From Larkinella bovis (lineage in GTDB: Bacteria > Bacteroidota > Bacteroidia > Cytophagales > Spirosomataceae): a DNA stretch of 64,000 nucleotides. Positions 52,724-61,681 of the stretch are shown here, piece after piece. How positions within the stretch are numbered: position 1 is the first letter of the stretch; every line of letters starts with the position of its first letter. A program made the position numbers and the translations under genes. The DNA lies in NCBI RefSeq assembly GCF_042655385.1, contig NZ_JBHSMA010000001.1, positions 1,178,001 to 1,242,000 on the forward strand. The letters run 5' to 3'. Under the pieces are notes generated by a model, which was not told where the DNA came from, searched no databases, and saw only the letters and a program-made list of their open reading frames with translations.

Positions 52724-54013
52724 ATGATCCATCCGAAACCACTTTCCGCCCTTACCCGGTTATTTTTCGTGACAATTGCAGGAGCAGGACCGTCCGGCTG
52801 GCCGGTCCTGTTCTTTTTTTTAGTGGTTCTGGCAAATCCACTTTCCGCCCGCGCCCCGAAAGAAACCCCGGAAGCCGAACGCGCCTATCTGGTGCAGACC
52901 CTGGTTCGCATCGCCGACCCGGTTTTGGTATCACTGAGCCAGAACCAGTTGCGGGCCAAAATGCCCATCGAATCATCCGGAAAAAACCGGGAGGACTATA
53001 CGTACCTGGAGGCTTTCGGGCGGTTGCTGGCCGGCATGGCACCCTGGCTCGAACTCGGCCCGGATGCCAGCCCCGAAGGTCAGCTGCGTAAAAAATACAT
53101 CGACCTTGCCCTGGCCGGTTTGCGGAATGCCACCGACCCGAACGCACCGGATTTTATGAATTTTTCGAAAGGAGGTCAGCCCGTGGTCGATGCGGCTTTT
53201 CTGGCGCAGGGGTTGTTGCGAGCCCCCACCCAGCTCTGGAACCGGCTGGATGCCAAGACCAAAGCCAATGTGATTGCCGCCCTGAAGGCCACCCGCGTGA
53301 TTACGCCCGGCTACAACAACTGGCTGCTGTTCAGCGCCGAAGTGGAAGCCGCCCTGCTGAAATTCGACGGCTCCTGCGACCGGATGCGGATCGATTACGC
53401 GCTGAAATCCCACCAGTTGTGGTATAAAGGCGATGGGGCGTACGGCGACGGGCCGAATTTCCACTGGGATTATTACAACAGTTTTGTCATCCAGCCGATG
53501 TTGCTGGACGTGCTGAAAACCCTGGTGGAAGCAACCCCAACGAGTCAGTCCCTGAAAAAGGAATACGAAACCGTCCTGGCCCGGGCGCAGCGTTACGCCG
53601 AGGTGCAGGAAAGTCTGATTTCGCCGGAAGGTACGTATCCGCCCCTGGGTCGGTCACTGGCATATCGGTTTGGCGCGTTTCAGCTCCTGTCGCAGATTGC
53701 CTTGCTGAAAGCGCTGCCCGAAGGGCTGGAACCGCAGCAGGTGCGGGCCGCCCTGTACACCGTGATCAAACGGCAGGTCGAAGCCCCCGGCACGTTCGAT
53801 AAAAATGGCTGGCTGCAAATCGGCTTGGTCGGGCATCAGCCGCTGGTCGGCGAAACCTATATTTCTACCGGGAGCCTGTACCTGTGCTCGGAAGCGTTTC
53901 TGATGCTGGGTTTACCGGCCACCGATGCCTTCTGGACCGGCGCCGACAAAGACTGGACTACCAAACGACTCTGGAAAGGCGAAAATATCCCCATCAAACA
54001 CGCCCGGGATTAA
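52724..54013 (+). CDS. DUF2264/GH154 family protein, exported
   Basis: A 429-residue protein. The N-terminal hydrophobic region (about 10-43, with LFFFLVVLANPLSARA) is likely a signal peptide. The (alpha/alpha)6-type domain has LEAFGRLLAGMAPWLELGPD, FMNFSKGGQPVVDAAFLAQG, NWLLFSAEVEAALL, WYKGDGAYGDGPNFHWDYYNSFVIQPML and LIGRSLAYRFGAF-like (LGRSLAYRFGAF). DUF2264 proteins are classified with GH154; some act on glucuronides, but the substrate here is unknown. It follows the phosphatase gene by 122 nt. A hairpin ends the unit. Confidence 0.87.
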   Translation: MIHPKPLSALTRLFFVTIAGAGPSGWPVLFFFLVVLANPLSARAPKETPEAERAYLVQTLVRIADPVLVSLSQNQLRAKMPIESSGKNREDYTYLEAFGRLLAGMAPWLELGPDASPEGQLRKKYIDLALAGLRNATDPNAPDFMNFSKGGQPVVDAAFLAQGLLRAPTQLWNRLDAKTKANVIAALKATRVITPGYNNWLLFSAEVEAALLKFDGSCDRMRIDYALKSHQLWYKGDGAYGDGPNFHWDYYNSFVIQPMLLDVLKTLVEATPTSQSLKKEYETVLARAQRYAEVQESLISPEGTYPPLGRSLAYRFGAFQLLSQIALLKALPEGLEPQQVRAALYTVIKRQVEAPGTFDKNGWLQIGLVGHQPLVGETYISTGSLYLCSEAFLMLGLPATDAFWTGADKDWTTKRLWKGENIPIKHARD

Positions 54014-54022
54014 GAAACTCCG

Positions 54023-54066
54023 AACGCAAAACAGCCCACGATTGAGGTCGTGGGCTGTTTTGCGTT
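54023..54066. terminator. Bidirectional hairpin between convergent genes
   Basis: A perfect 19-bp stem (54023-54041 with 54048-54066), 6-nt loop. The stem ends contain A and T tracts that could serve as U tracts in both directions. It lies between the GH154 gene and the convergent antiporter gene. Confidence 0.8.
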
Positions 54067-54082
54067 CTTGAAATGCGCATTT

Positions 54083-55372
54083 CTACGTTGCTTTTTCCAG
54101 TTGCTGCCCGACTTTCAGCCGTCGGACTAAGAACGGCAGACTCAAGCCCTGCAACACGAGGGTGATCAGCACGACCACGACGGATAAAAAGATCAGTGTA
54201 TTCCGTTCCGGGAACGGCTGTCCACCTGCCAGCGTCAGGGGCAGCGCCAGGGCCGTGGCCAGCGAAATAATCCCCCGCATACCGGCCCAGCCGATGATCA
54301 GGGCATCCCGCCAGTCAATCTTTTCGTCGGAATAAAACTGGAAGTGACGTTTGCGCTCCGGCATCTGATTACGCCGGTTAATGGACTTTTCCAGGTTGTT
54401 GTTATGTCCGAACACCCAGCCCATGCGAATGATCAGCATGATCAAGCTGATCAGGAAGCCAATCCCGATGAGCGGCAAAATCGAATTGGAATCGATGTTT
54501 TCGACCACCTGCGGAAACTGAAGCCCGATCAGAATAAAAACAAAACCGTTGAGCAGAAAAATGATGACATCCCAAAACGATTTGTTTTGATTCTTGACCG
54601 AAGTCGGAAACAGGCGATTGGTGTATTGCGACATCGTGATTCCCTGCACCACAACGGCCAAAACGCCCGAAACGTGTACTTCCTCGGCCAGCAAATACAC
54701 GATAAAGGGAGAAACCGCCATGGCACTGATGGCAATCAGGCTATTTCCGTACACCCGGCGCAGAAAATAGGTCAGCAGCTTCCCGTACAGAAAGCCGATG
54801 CCAATACCACCCACCACGACAATGATGAATTGCAGATAGGCATTCCAGAATTGAAAACCGGCCCCGGCAATAGCCCCAACGGCAAACCGGTAAGCAATCA
54901 ACCCGGACGCATCGTTCACCAGGCTTTCCCCCTCCAGAATGGTCAGGGTACGGTGTGAAAGTCCCAGCCCCTTCGTTACGTTGGTGGCCGCCACCGCATC
55001 GGGGGGCGAAAGAATGGCTCCCAACGCAAACGCCATCGGCCAGTTCAGGCCCGGAATCAGGTAGTACGCCGTGACGGCAATGGCTGTAGTGGTTAGAAAA
55101 ACCAGCGAAATCGCCAGGGAGCTGACGGTCGCCCAATTGCTCCGCAGTTCCTTAAACGAGATATTAAAGGCCGCATCGTACAGCAACGGCGGCAGAAAAA
55201 TCAAAAAAATAACCTCCGGATTCAGGGTAATGGCCGGAATGCCCGGCAAATAACCGATCGTGATGCCCGCCAGCACCAGCAGAATCGGATACGGCAACCG
55301 GATTCGACTGGCGACCGCCGATAACACGATCATGATCGCCATGATGATCAATACGATACTGTAGTTTTCCAC
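54083..55372 (-). CDS. Na+/H+ antiporter, CPA1 (NhaP) type
   Basis: A 429-residue inner-membrane protein with about 12 TM helices. CPA1 landmarks are PEVIFLIFLPPLLYDAAFNI, SPPDAVAATNV (the Asp of the ion site), LEGESLVNDASGLIAYRFAV (the ND pair) and AGMRGIISLATALALPL. It exports sodium in exchange for protons. It is monocistronic and convergent with the GH154 gene. The leader is AT-rich. Confidence 0.93.
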   Translation of the reverse strand: MENYSIVLIIMAIMIVLSAVASRIRLPYPILLVLAGITIGYLPGIPAITLNPEVIFLIFLPPLLYDAAFNISFKELRSNWATVSSLAISLVFLTTTAIAVTAYYLIPGLNWPMAFALGAILSPPDAVAATNVTKGLGLSHRTLTILEGESLVNDASGLIAYRFAVGAIAGAGFQFWNAYLQFIIVVVGGIGIGFLYGKLLTYFLRRVYGNSLIAISAMAVSPFIVYLLAEEVHVSGVLAVVVQGITMSQYTNRLFPTSVKNQNKSFWDVIIFLLNGFVFILIGLQFPQVVENIDSNSILPLIGIGFLISLIMLIIRMGWVFGHNNNLEKSINRRNQMPERKRHFQFYSDEKIDWRDALIIGWAGMRGIISLATALALPLTLAGGQPFPERNTLIFLSVVVVLITLVLQGLSLPFLVRRLKVGQQLEKAT

Positions 55373-55666
55373 GTGTTTTCTGTTTACAGTTTACGGTATA
55401 CGGTTTCTATATGCAGATTAAAGAAGAAAGAGAATAGACAAGCGACTAATTAGGTAAAAATCAACAAAGTACTCTTTCATCTTTTCTCTTTTGTCTAACT
55501 GCCTACTATAGAATACAATTTCTGTTCGTTAGAGGATAGGAATCAGCCGCATTCTGGGTCGCCGTATCCGAAAACGGAAAACTATAAACCGATGGCCAGC
55601 CGGTATAAACTTCGATGGCCCGCATTCACATACGGGCCATCGATCCAGAGCAAATAAAAAGGAATT
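55373..55666. other. Intergenic region with degenerate repeats
   Basis: About 290 nt between the antiporter and oxidoreductase genes. It has TTTACGG-type direct repeats near 55384-55405 and two AGA-rich/TCT-rich blocks (about 55420-55440 and 55470-55500) that look like the arms of a decayed inverted repeat. No ORF was found. Confidence 0.45.
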
Positions 55667-57127
55667 TCAGGATTTTGTCGCTACCGTGTTCCCTTTTTTA
55701 CCCGGAGCCGGGCTTTTTTTGCCGGTGGCGGGTTTCTTGGCGGTGGTGGCTGCCGGGTTCTTCTGCGTCATGGTCACAGGGTCCCAGTGCACGACCTTTT
55801 TCTCAAAATAGCTTTCGTTGCAGGCCAGCACCGGGGCGGCTGCCCGGAAGCCAAAAACCGGGTCCTCGACGGTACCCTGACTCCCCGCCCGCACATTGGT
55901 GAAGAAATCCCCGAAGTGCTTGGCGTGGGCGTCGTCATCCTTCGGCGCTTCGAATTTGATTTCCTTCACGGGTTCGGCGGTGCGGGTTTCGGGCGGATAC
56001 TTGGCGTCGTACTGCTCCACAAACTTCTTCTGCACATCTTCCGTGAACGTAAAGAAACTGTCGTAATTGCCGTAACCGGGCGCAATCGGGAGTTTTTTCT
56101 TGGTCAGAATCAGGTTATTTTCCGAAAACTCGACGGTGCCTTCGTTGCCGATGATCCGCGTCACGTTGCTGATTTTCCCGGCATTGGCGAAGTTTACCCG
56201 CAACACCATCTGGAAGGCTTCGTGCTGATCGGTTTTCGGATAATCCATGATGCTCGTCATTACATCCGGCACATCGCGGTGTTCTTTCCAATAGGCCAGG
56301 TTGCCCGACGAATAAATACGGGTGGGCCCCAGAGTATTGGTCACGTAGTGAACCCCCGTGATCAGGTGAATGAACAGGTCACCGGCCACGCCCGTGCCGT
56401 AATCCTTGAAATTCCGCCAGCGGAAAAACCGGATCGGATCAAACGGTCGTTTCGGGGCATCGCCCAGGAAACGGTCCCAGTCGACGGTCTGCGGGTTGGC
56501 ATCCGGCGGTACGGAGTAGTTCCAGGCCCCAATGGCGTTAAACCGGTCGTTGTTGGACTCGATGTAGTTGATCTGCCCGATTTCTCCGGCTTCGATCAGG
56601 CGCTTGGCTTCCTTGAAAGACGCACTGCTGATGCGCTGGCTACCTACCTGCATGGTTTTCCCGGATTTTTTCCAGGCATCGATTACGGCTTTGCCTTCGT
56701 TCAGGTGCTGCACCATCGGTTTTTCGCAATAAACGTGCTTCCCGGCTTTCAGGGCGGCAATCGTAATATGGTCGTGCCAGTGGTCGGGCGTTACCACCAA
56801 AACCGCATCGACGTCGGGCCGGGCCAGAATTTCGCGGTAATCGCGGGTGGTAAACAGTTGTTGCCCAAAAGCGGTGCGGGCGTGTTCGAGTCGCCCTGAA
56901 TACAGATCCGCCACGGCCACCAGTTCCACATCCGGGTTTCGCAAAGCCGCCTGGGTATCGTAATTTCCCTGAATCCCCATCCCGATGGTGGCAATGCGGA
57001 TTTTGTCGTTGGGACTGATCTTTTTCAGATCCCTGATGATATGAAAGGGTTTGGCGACACTCTGGGTGGCCACCAGCGCCGAAGCCGCTGTCAGTCCCTT
57101 GATAAAGTCGCGTCGATTGGAATGCAT
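55667..57127 (-). CDS. Gfo/Idh/MocA-family oxidoreductase, Tat-exported, with Lys-rich tail
   Basis: A 486-residue NAD(P)-dependent oxidoreductase. A Tat-like signal (HSNRRDFIKGLTAASALVA) is followed by the Rossmann domain with KIRIATIGMGIQGNYDTQ, DAVLVVTPDHWHDH and HVYCEKPMVQHLNEGKAVID. The GFO_IDH_MocA C-terminal domain follows (GVAGDLFIHLITGVHYVTN). The last 35 residues are a Lys/Ala/Pro/Thr-rich tail (TAKKPATGKKSPAPGKKGN), not part of the family fold. The ATG at 57127 is set by the Tat signal. The substrate is unknown. It lies downstream of a GntP gene on the same strand, hinting at sugar or sugar-acid metabolism. Confidence 0.9.
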   Translation of the reverse strand: MHSNRRDFIKGLTAASALVATQSVAKPFHIIRDLKKISPNDKIRIATIGMGIQGNYDTQAALRNPDVELVAVADLYSGRLEHARTAFGQQLFTTRDYREILARPDVDAVLVVTPDHWHDHITIAALKAGKHVYCEKPMVQHLNEGKAVIDAWKKSGKTMQVGSQRISSASFKEAKRLIEAGEIGQINYIESNNDRFNAIGAWNYSVPPDANPQTVDWDRFLGDAPKRPFDPIRFFRWRNFKDYGTGVAGDLFIHLITGVHYVTNTLGPTRIYSSGNLAYWKEHRDVPDVMTSIMDYPKTDQHEAFQMVLRVNFANAGKISNVTRIIGNEGTVEFSENNLILTKKKLPIAPGYGNYDSFFTFTEDVQKKFVEQYDAKYPPETRTAEPVKEIKFEAPKDDDAHAKHFGDFFTNVRAGSQGTVEDPVFGFRAAAPVLACNESYFEKKVVHWDPVTMTQKNPAATTAKKPATGKKSPAPGKKGNTVATKS

Positions 57128-57355
57128 AGGTTTACCGGTTTTTGAGTCTGCGATTAAAAGCACATTTCTGTCTGAATATACGCAAATGTGCCGACACTGG
57201 TTCAAGAATAAACCACAAATTCCGTTTCGTTTAAAACCGTTTATCGGGCCGAAAGAGCCCCGTTGGCCAGGGAGCCTACGAGTTCTCCGTGCCGGTTCCG
57301 GAACCAGGTCAGGAATGCAGGAAACAACACCGTTTCGGTGTGGGAATACCGAACC

Positions 57356-58672
57356 TCAACCGAGCACCCAACTCAGCGCCATCACGCCCAGCAAACCCGT
57401 AATCGACACCAGCGTTTCCATGATCGACCAGGTTTTGAGGGTATCGGCCATTGAGAGCTGGAAGTATTCGCGGAAAAGCCAGAAACCGGTATCGTTGACG
57501 TGGGAAAACATCATGCTGCCGGCCCCGATGCTCAACACCATCAGATTCGGTTCGACGCCGGTCGACGCCAGCATCGGCGCGACAAAACCGGCGGTCGTAA
57601 TGCCCGACACCGTCGAGGAACCCGTACAAACCCGGATGAGCGCGGCCATGCCCCAGGCCAGGACGTAAGGATGCAGCGTCGAATTTTCCATCATTCCGGC
57701 AATGGACTGACTTACCCCCCCGTCGGTCAGCACCTGCTTCAGGGCCCCGGCCCCGCCAAAAATCAGGAACAGCATCGCCACATCCTTGATCGCATCGCCG
57801 AACAGCCCCGTCACGTCGGGAATGGTTTTTCCCCGGGCCACCCCGAGCGTATACGACGCGACCAGCACCGACAGAAACATGCTCACCACGGGTTCACCTG
57901 CGAAGACAACCACCTGCTGAACCACGGAGTTTTCGGGTAAAAAGGGACTCAGAAACGTGCTGAAGCCAATGAGTAGAATCGGCAGCAAAACCGTCAGGAA
58001 ACTGGTGAGCGACGACGGCATCTGCTCTTCGGACAGGTCGGGGGCCACAAAGGCCGGATTCGCGGGGGTCGTGTAGCGTTTTACAGTCGAGCCAAACAGG
58101 GCCCCGGAAATGAGAATGGCCGGAATGGACACGATGATCCCGTAAAAAAGCGTCAGCCCCATATCGGCGTTGAACTGTTTCAGAATCGCCAGCGGAGCCG
58201 GGTGCGGAGGCAGGTAACCCTGCGTCACGGAGAGCGATGCCAGCATGGGCAGTCCGATGTACAGCGCCGGAAGTTTATACCGGTACGAAACCGTAATGAC
58301 TAGTGGAGCCAGCAGCAGAAAACCGACGGAATAAAACAGGGGCAGTCCGACGATAAAACCGGTGACCAGAAACGCCCAGCGCGCGTGCCGGGTACCGACC
58401 AGAGCCATCAACTGCACCGCAATCCGCTGGGCGGCCCCGCTCTGGGCCACCAGTTTGCCCAGCATGGCACCGAGCGCAATAATTGCGGTAATGGAACCCA
58501 GCGTACCACCGATGCCCTTCTGAATCGAATCCAGAATCACCAATGGTTTCATGCCAAGGGCCAGACCAGCCCCGAGTGAAACAGCCAGGAAGGCCAGAAA
58601 AGTGTGGAGACGAACAACGGAAATCAGGCCAATCAGGGCCAGAATGGCAAGGAAGGTGACGGTCAGGAGCAT
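57356..58672 (-). CDS. GntP-family gluconate/organic-acid:H+ symporter
   Basis: A 438-residue permease with about 12 TM helices. Landmarks are GAGLALGMKPLVILDSIQKG, GSITAIIALGAMLGKLVAQSG, LPPHPAPLAILKQF, LFLIFGGAGALKQVLTDGG and VCTGSSTVSGITTAGFVAPM. It is expected to import gluconate or a related hydroxy-acid with protons. No gluconate kinase is in the window. The ATG at 58672 is chosen over a TTG two codons upstream. Confidence 0.92.
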   Translation of the reverse strand: MLLTVTFLAILALIGLISVVRLHTFLAFLAVSLGAGLALGMKPLVILDSIQKGIGGTLGSITAIIALGAMLGKLVAQSGAAQRIAVQLMALVGTRHARWAFLVTGFIVGLPLFYSVGFLLLAPLVITVSYRYKLPALYIGLPMLASLSVTQGYLPPHPAPLAILKQFNADMGLTLFYGIIVSIPAILISGALFGSTVKRYTTPANPAFVAPDLSEEQMPSSLTSFLTVLLPILLIGFSTFLSPFLPENSVVQQVVVFAGEPVVSMFLSVLVASYTLGVARGKTIPDVTGLFGDAIKDVAMLFLIFGGAGALKQVLTDGGVSQSIAGMMENSTLHPYVLAWGMAALIRVCTGSSTVSGITTAGFVAPMLASTGVEPNLMVLSIGAGSMMFSHVNDTGFWLFREYFQLSMADTLKTWSIMETLVSITGLLGVMALSWVLG

Positions 58673-58690
58673 CACCAAACATAGGAAATA

Positions 58691-59293
58691 TTACGATTGG
58701 ACCGCAATAACCGGCTGAAGATTTAATGCCGCAACCACCCGCTGGGCCTGCAACACGTGCCGTTGCTGGTGGGCAATCAGGAACCGGAACGTATCGCCCA
58801 CCGATAGCCGAAGCCAGCGTGCGATCGAGATGGGCACGGTCAGTTGCTGAATATTGACCTGCCGGGCCTGCTCCAGCAGGTCAAGCAAGGCCTGCTGCTG
58901 TTCCAGAAACATCCGCAAAACCGTTTCGGACGGCAAAACGTCCGCCGGACGGTGCGCCTGAACGGCTTTCATTTTCAGACCGATCGATCCATCGGTTTTC
59001 GGACGCATCGAATTGGCGAAATAATTGCCAAACCAACTGCTCCGAAACCGGGGAGATGCCGGGATCTGTCGGCGGTTTTCATCCGCAAACGCCATTTCCA
59101 GAGCGGGAAGGTAATACTGTCCGTAGCTGTTCAGGTGCGCCAGGCACTGCGCAACACTCCAGCGAGCGGGCCCCGGTTGTTGGTTCAAGGCATCGTTAGT
59201 CAACGGGCGAAACTCCTGCTGGACCACTTCCACCAGCTTTCGGGTGTCTTCCGCTAATTGATCGAGTAACTTTTCGGTCTGAAACTCAGGCAT
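58691..59293 (-). CDS. DinB family protein
   Basis: A 200-residue four-helix-bundle protein. Metal-site histidines are in RWSVAQCLAHLNSYGQYYL (about residue 53) and in RFLIAHQQRHVLQAQRVVAAL near the C-terminus. EFQTEKLLDQLAEDTRKLVEVV is helix 1. The ATG at 59293 is preferred over a GTG seven codons upstream. It lies 18 nt upstream of the GntP gene on the same strand, perhaps co-transcribed. Function is unknown. Confidence 0.85.
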   Translation of the reverse strand: MPEFQTEKLLDQLAEDTRKLVEVVQQEFRPLTNDALNQQPGPARWSVAQCLAHLNSYGQYYLPALEMAFADENRRQIPASPRFRSSWFGNYFANSMRPKTDGSIGLKMKAVQAHRPADVLPSETVLRMFLEQQQALLDLLEQARQVNIQQLTVPISIARWLRLSVGDTFRFLIAHQQRHVLQAQRVVAALNLQPVIAVQS

Positions 59294-59451
59294 GATAGGG
59301 CGGTTTTGTTTCACAAACCTAAGACGGTTTTCACCAAAAAATCTTGGTGCAGGCCAAGATTTTCACCATCATCAAATGACCACCTGGCAAGATACCCGAT
59401 TCCCGCGATGGATCAGCCCTAAAAACCGATTCGTACCGCGCCAAAACCGGC

Positions 59452-60045
59452 CTATAACTTCACCGAAGCCAGCAATTTGCTGAACGTGGTCGGATCCAGG
59501 CCCAGGTAGGATGCGAGGTACTTGTGCGGAATCAACTGCAACACGTGCGGACTCCTGGTGAGCAAAATCCGGAATTTTTCTTCGGCGCTGAACGTCATTA
59601 ATTCAATGTAACGCTCCATCAACCCCGACATGGCAGCCGCCGTTCCGAGCCGTCCCCAGCGTTCCAGCACCGGGTAGGTGGCCAGCAAGCGGTTGAAATC
59701 GGGAAAGGAAAGCCGGAGTAACCGGCTGGCAGTCAAGGTTTCCAGGTAATACCGGGAAGGCTGCTGAAGCTGAAAGGAGTCGATAATGCCCGACATCGAC
59801 CCGGCATACGAAAAAATCAGCGTGGCATCCCGTTTTGTAGCCCCCAGGTAATACGCCCGCTGGACCCCCTCCACGACAAAATACAAATACCGTTCGACTT
59901 CGCCGGCGGAGGTCAGGATGGTTTTGCGCTTGTATTCGACCGGATGCCAGCAAACCGAAAAGGCTTCCCACACCTCTTCCGGCCATTCAGATCCCTGAAA
60001 AACCACCTTCTTCAACTCCGCCAACGCATCCGTCTGTCTGCTCAT
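59452..60045 (-). CDS. Crp/Fnr family transcriptional regulator
   Basis: A 197-residue protein. The cyclic-nucleotide-binding-like domain (about 20-130) has KRKTILTSAGEVERYLYFVVEGVQRAYY. The C-terminal HTH (about 150-195) has LQLIPHKYLASYLGLDPTTFSK. No Fnr-type Cys cluster is present. Its start codon overlaps the stop of the upstream LytS-type kinase gene (ATGA), so the pair is translationally coupled. Regulators of this kind in Bacteroidota often control nearby small enzyme genes. Confidence 0.88.
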   Translation of the reverse strand: MSRQTDALAELKKVVFQGSEWPEEVWEAFSVCWHPVEYKRKTILTSAGEVERYLYFVVEGVQRAYYLGATKRDATLIFSYAGSMSGIIDSFQLQQPSRYYLETLTASRLLRLSFPDFNRLLATYPVLERWGRLGTAAAMSGLMERYIELMTFSAEEKFRILLTRSPHVLQLIPHKYLASYLGLDPTTFSKLLASVKL

Positions 60046-61391
60046 CGTGGCCCCACCGGATTAATAAATTGCGTTTGCGGCTGTTGCAACAGCGTCAGAA
60101 TCACCTGAAACCAGCCATCGGCTTCGCCCACGAGCGGGGCGGGCTGGTTCAGCAAACGGTATTTATGATCGATATTTGACAGCCCAACACCGTTCGATTC
60201 GATGCGTAAGTTCTTGCGCTGCAGGTTATTTTCAACAATCAATGTATCCGGGCTGGTGGTTCGGATGCGGATCGTGAGCGGCTGATCGGGCAGAATAATG
60301 TTGTGTTTTACCGCATTCTCGACCAGCAGTTGCAACGTCAGCGGGGGCAATAAGGCCTCCCGACTTTCCGGGGCCACCGTAACTTGTAGGGCAATGCTGC
60401 TCCCAAACCGTGTTTGCAACAGGTGAAAATACGAGCGGAGAAAGCGGAGTTCGTCGAAAAGGGTTACAAGGTCGTTCTCGTTGCTTCGCAGCAAATACCG
60501 GTAGACATTGGAAAGCTCGTCGACAAATACACTCGCCTGCCGGGGACTTTCGTCGATGAGCGACGAGAGGGTATTCAGGCCGTTGAACAGAAAGTGCGGA
60601 TTGACCTGGCTTTGCAGGGCCCGCATCTGTACCTCGGTTTTTTCCTGCTGCATCCGTTGCAGGGCCAGATCGGCTTCCAGATTTTCGCGGTGACGCTGTT
60701 CCCGCTCCCGCTCCAGGTCTTTTTCCACCACCGCTTTTCGCACCGCTTCCCGCCGGTGGCGGTACGAAATACCGAGCGAGAAGAAAATCAGATCCAGCAC
60801 CACCCCGGCCTGCAAAAACATATCGGGATGGCGCCAGAAGGGCAGCGACAGGCTCAGGTCCGGCGAATGCAGCAGCAAGGCCGCCGTAATGGCGTGGTTG
60901 ACCAGCAACGAAGCCGTACCGGCCACAAAAAACCGGGCCACGACGTCCTTCGAGCGGAAAAAGGAATAAACGATGTAAGTCCCAACGGCCAGCATGGAAA
61001 TCCGGATTGGCTGCAACAGAATCTGATGCACCGGCGACTGCCACCAGTCCGTGAACAGGTAGACGTAGGTTTTGACCACACAGTAGAAAACCAGCAACCA
61101 CTGCACCACGACCACCCAACGCAAAAACCGGGGGCGCTCGCGGAGGTTCAGGAACAGCTTCGCCAGCTCCAGGTAGACAATATAGCCCAGATACGACGAA
61201 AGCTTATAAAAATTCCCCAGCTGGTATGGAAATCCGAAGTGGTTGATTACAAAATAAAACGCCCAGATCAGGGTGTAGACGGTATACAAACCATAAATCC
61301 GTTCGCGGTACATCAGCCACTGGATAGAGTTAGCCAGAAACATGGCCACCACCATCCCCCAGAAAAGCGGAGACAAGGCTTCGTACGTCAT
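60042..61391 (-). CDS. LytS/YehU-type membrane sensor histidine kinase
   Basis: A 449-residue kinase. Seven TM-like helices (about 8-215; WGMVVAMFLANSIQWLMYRE, YTLIWAFYFVINHFG) resemble 7TM receptor domains. A coiled coil is at about 215-260 (EREREQRHRENLEADLALQR). The His_kinase domain has MRALQSQVNPHFLFNGLNTLSSLI with the phosphorylated His in NPHFLFN. The HATPase domain has LLPPLTLQLLVENAVKHNI and GVGLSNIDHKYRLL. Such kinases normally pair with LytTR regulators, but none is adjacent. Instead it is coupled to a Crp-like gene. Confidence 0.9.
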   Translation of the reverse strand: MTYEALSPLFWGMVVAMFLANSIQWLMYRERIYGLYTVYTLIWAFYFVINHFGFPYQLGNFYKLSSYLGYIVYLELAKLFLNLRERPRFLRWVVVVQWLLVFYCVVKTYVYLFTDWWQSPVHQILLQPIRISMLAVGTYIVYSFFRSKDVVARFFVAGTASLLVNHAITAALLLHSPDLSLSLPFWRHPDMFLQAGVVLDLIFFSLGISYRHRREAVRKAVVEKDLEREREQRHRENLEADLALQRMQQEKTEVQMRALQSQVNPHFLFNGLNTLSSLIDESPRQASVFVDELSNVYRYLLRSNENDLVTLFDELRFLRSYFHLLQTRFGSSIALQVTVAPESREALLPPLTLQLLVENAVKHNIILPDQPLTIRIRTTSPDTLIVENNLQRKNLRIESNGVGLSNIDHKYRLLNQPAPLVGEADGWFQVILTLLQQPQTQFINPVGPR

Positions 61392-61681
61392 TGCAAATCA
61401 GGCGGTGTCGTCTACAGGTCGTAAGGAAAATTACGGGTAAATGTACAAAAAACGGCCAAACCGGGCCGCATCTGGTTCGGCGAAAACCGTCTCGAAGCCG
61501 GTTTCAACTCCCCTGGCGACTGATTGTACCGGCATTGGTCCGGCCCCTAAAACCGTAACGCAGACTGAACCAATTTTTATCCCAGATCCTTATTGATGTA
61601 ACGACATTTATTGAACGGAGCCTCTTTCGTCCGTTTGATAAATACCCAAAGCAATCCATTGATCTCAAACCATTTACAATA

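Noticed and set aside
55420..55500. A further long inverted repeat like those at 17.4 and 31.5 kb
   Set aside because: The purine-rich and pyrimidine-rich blocks do not align as a continuous stem; at best a decayed copy.
55787..56899. Plus-strand ORF of 370 codons
   Set aside because: Antisense to the Gfo/Idh/MocA gene, whose motifs are unambiguous; composition is typical of a codon-bias shadow.
60414..61424. Plus-strand ORF of 336 codons
   Set aside because: Antisense to the LytS-type kinase gene; no recognisable domain.
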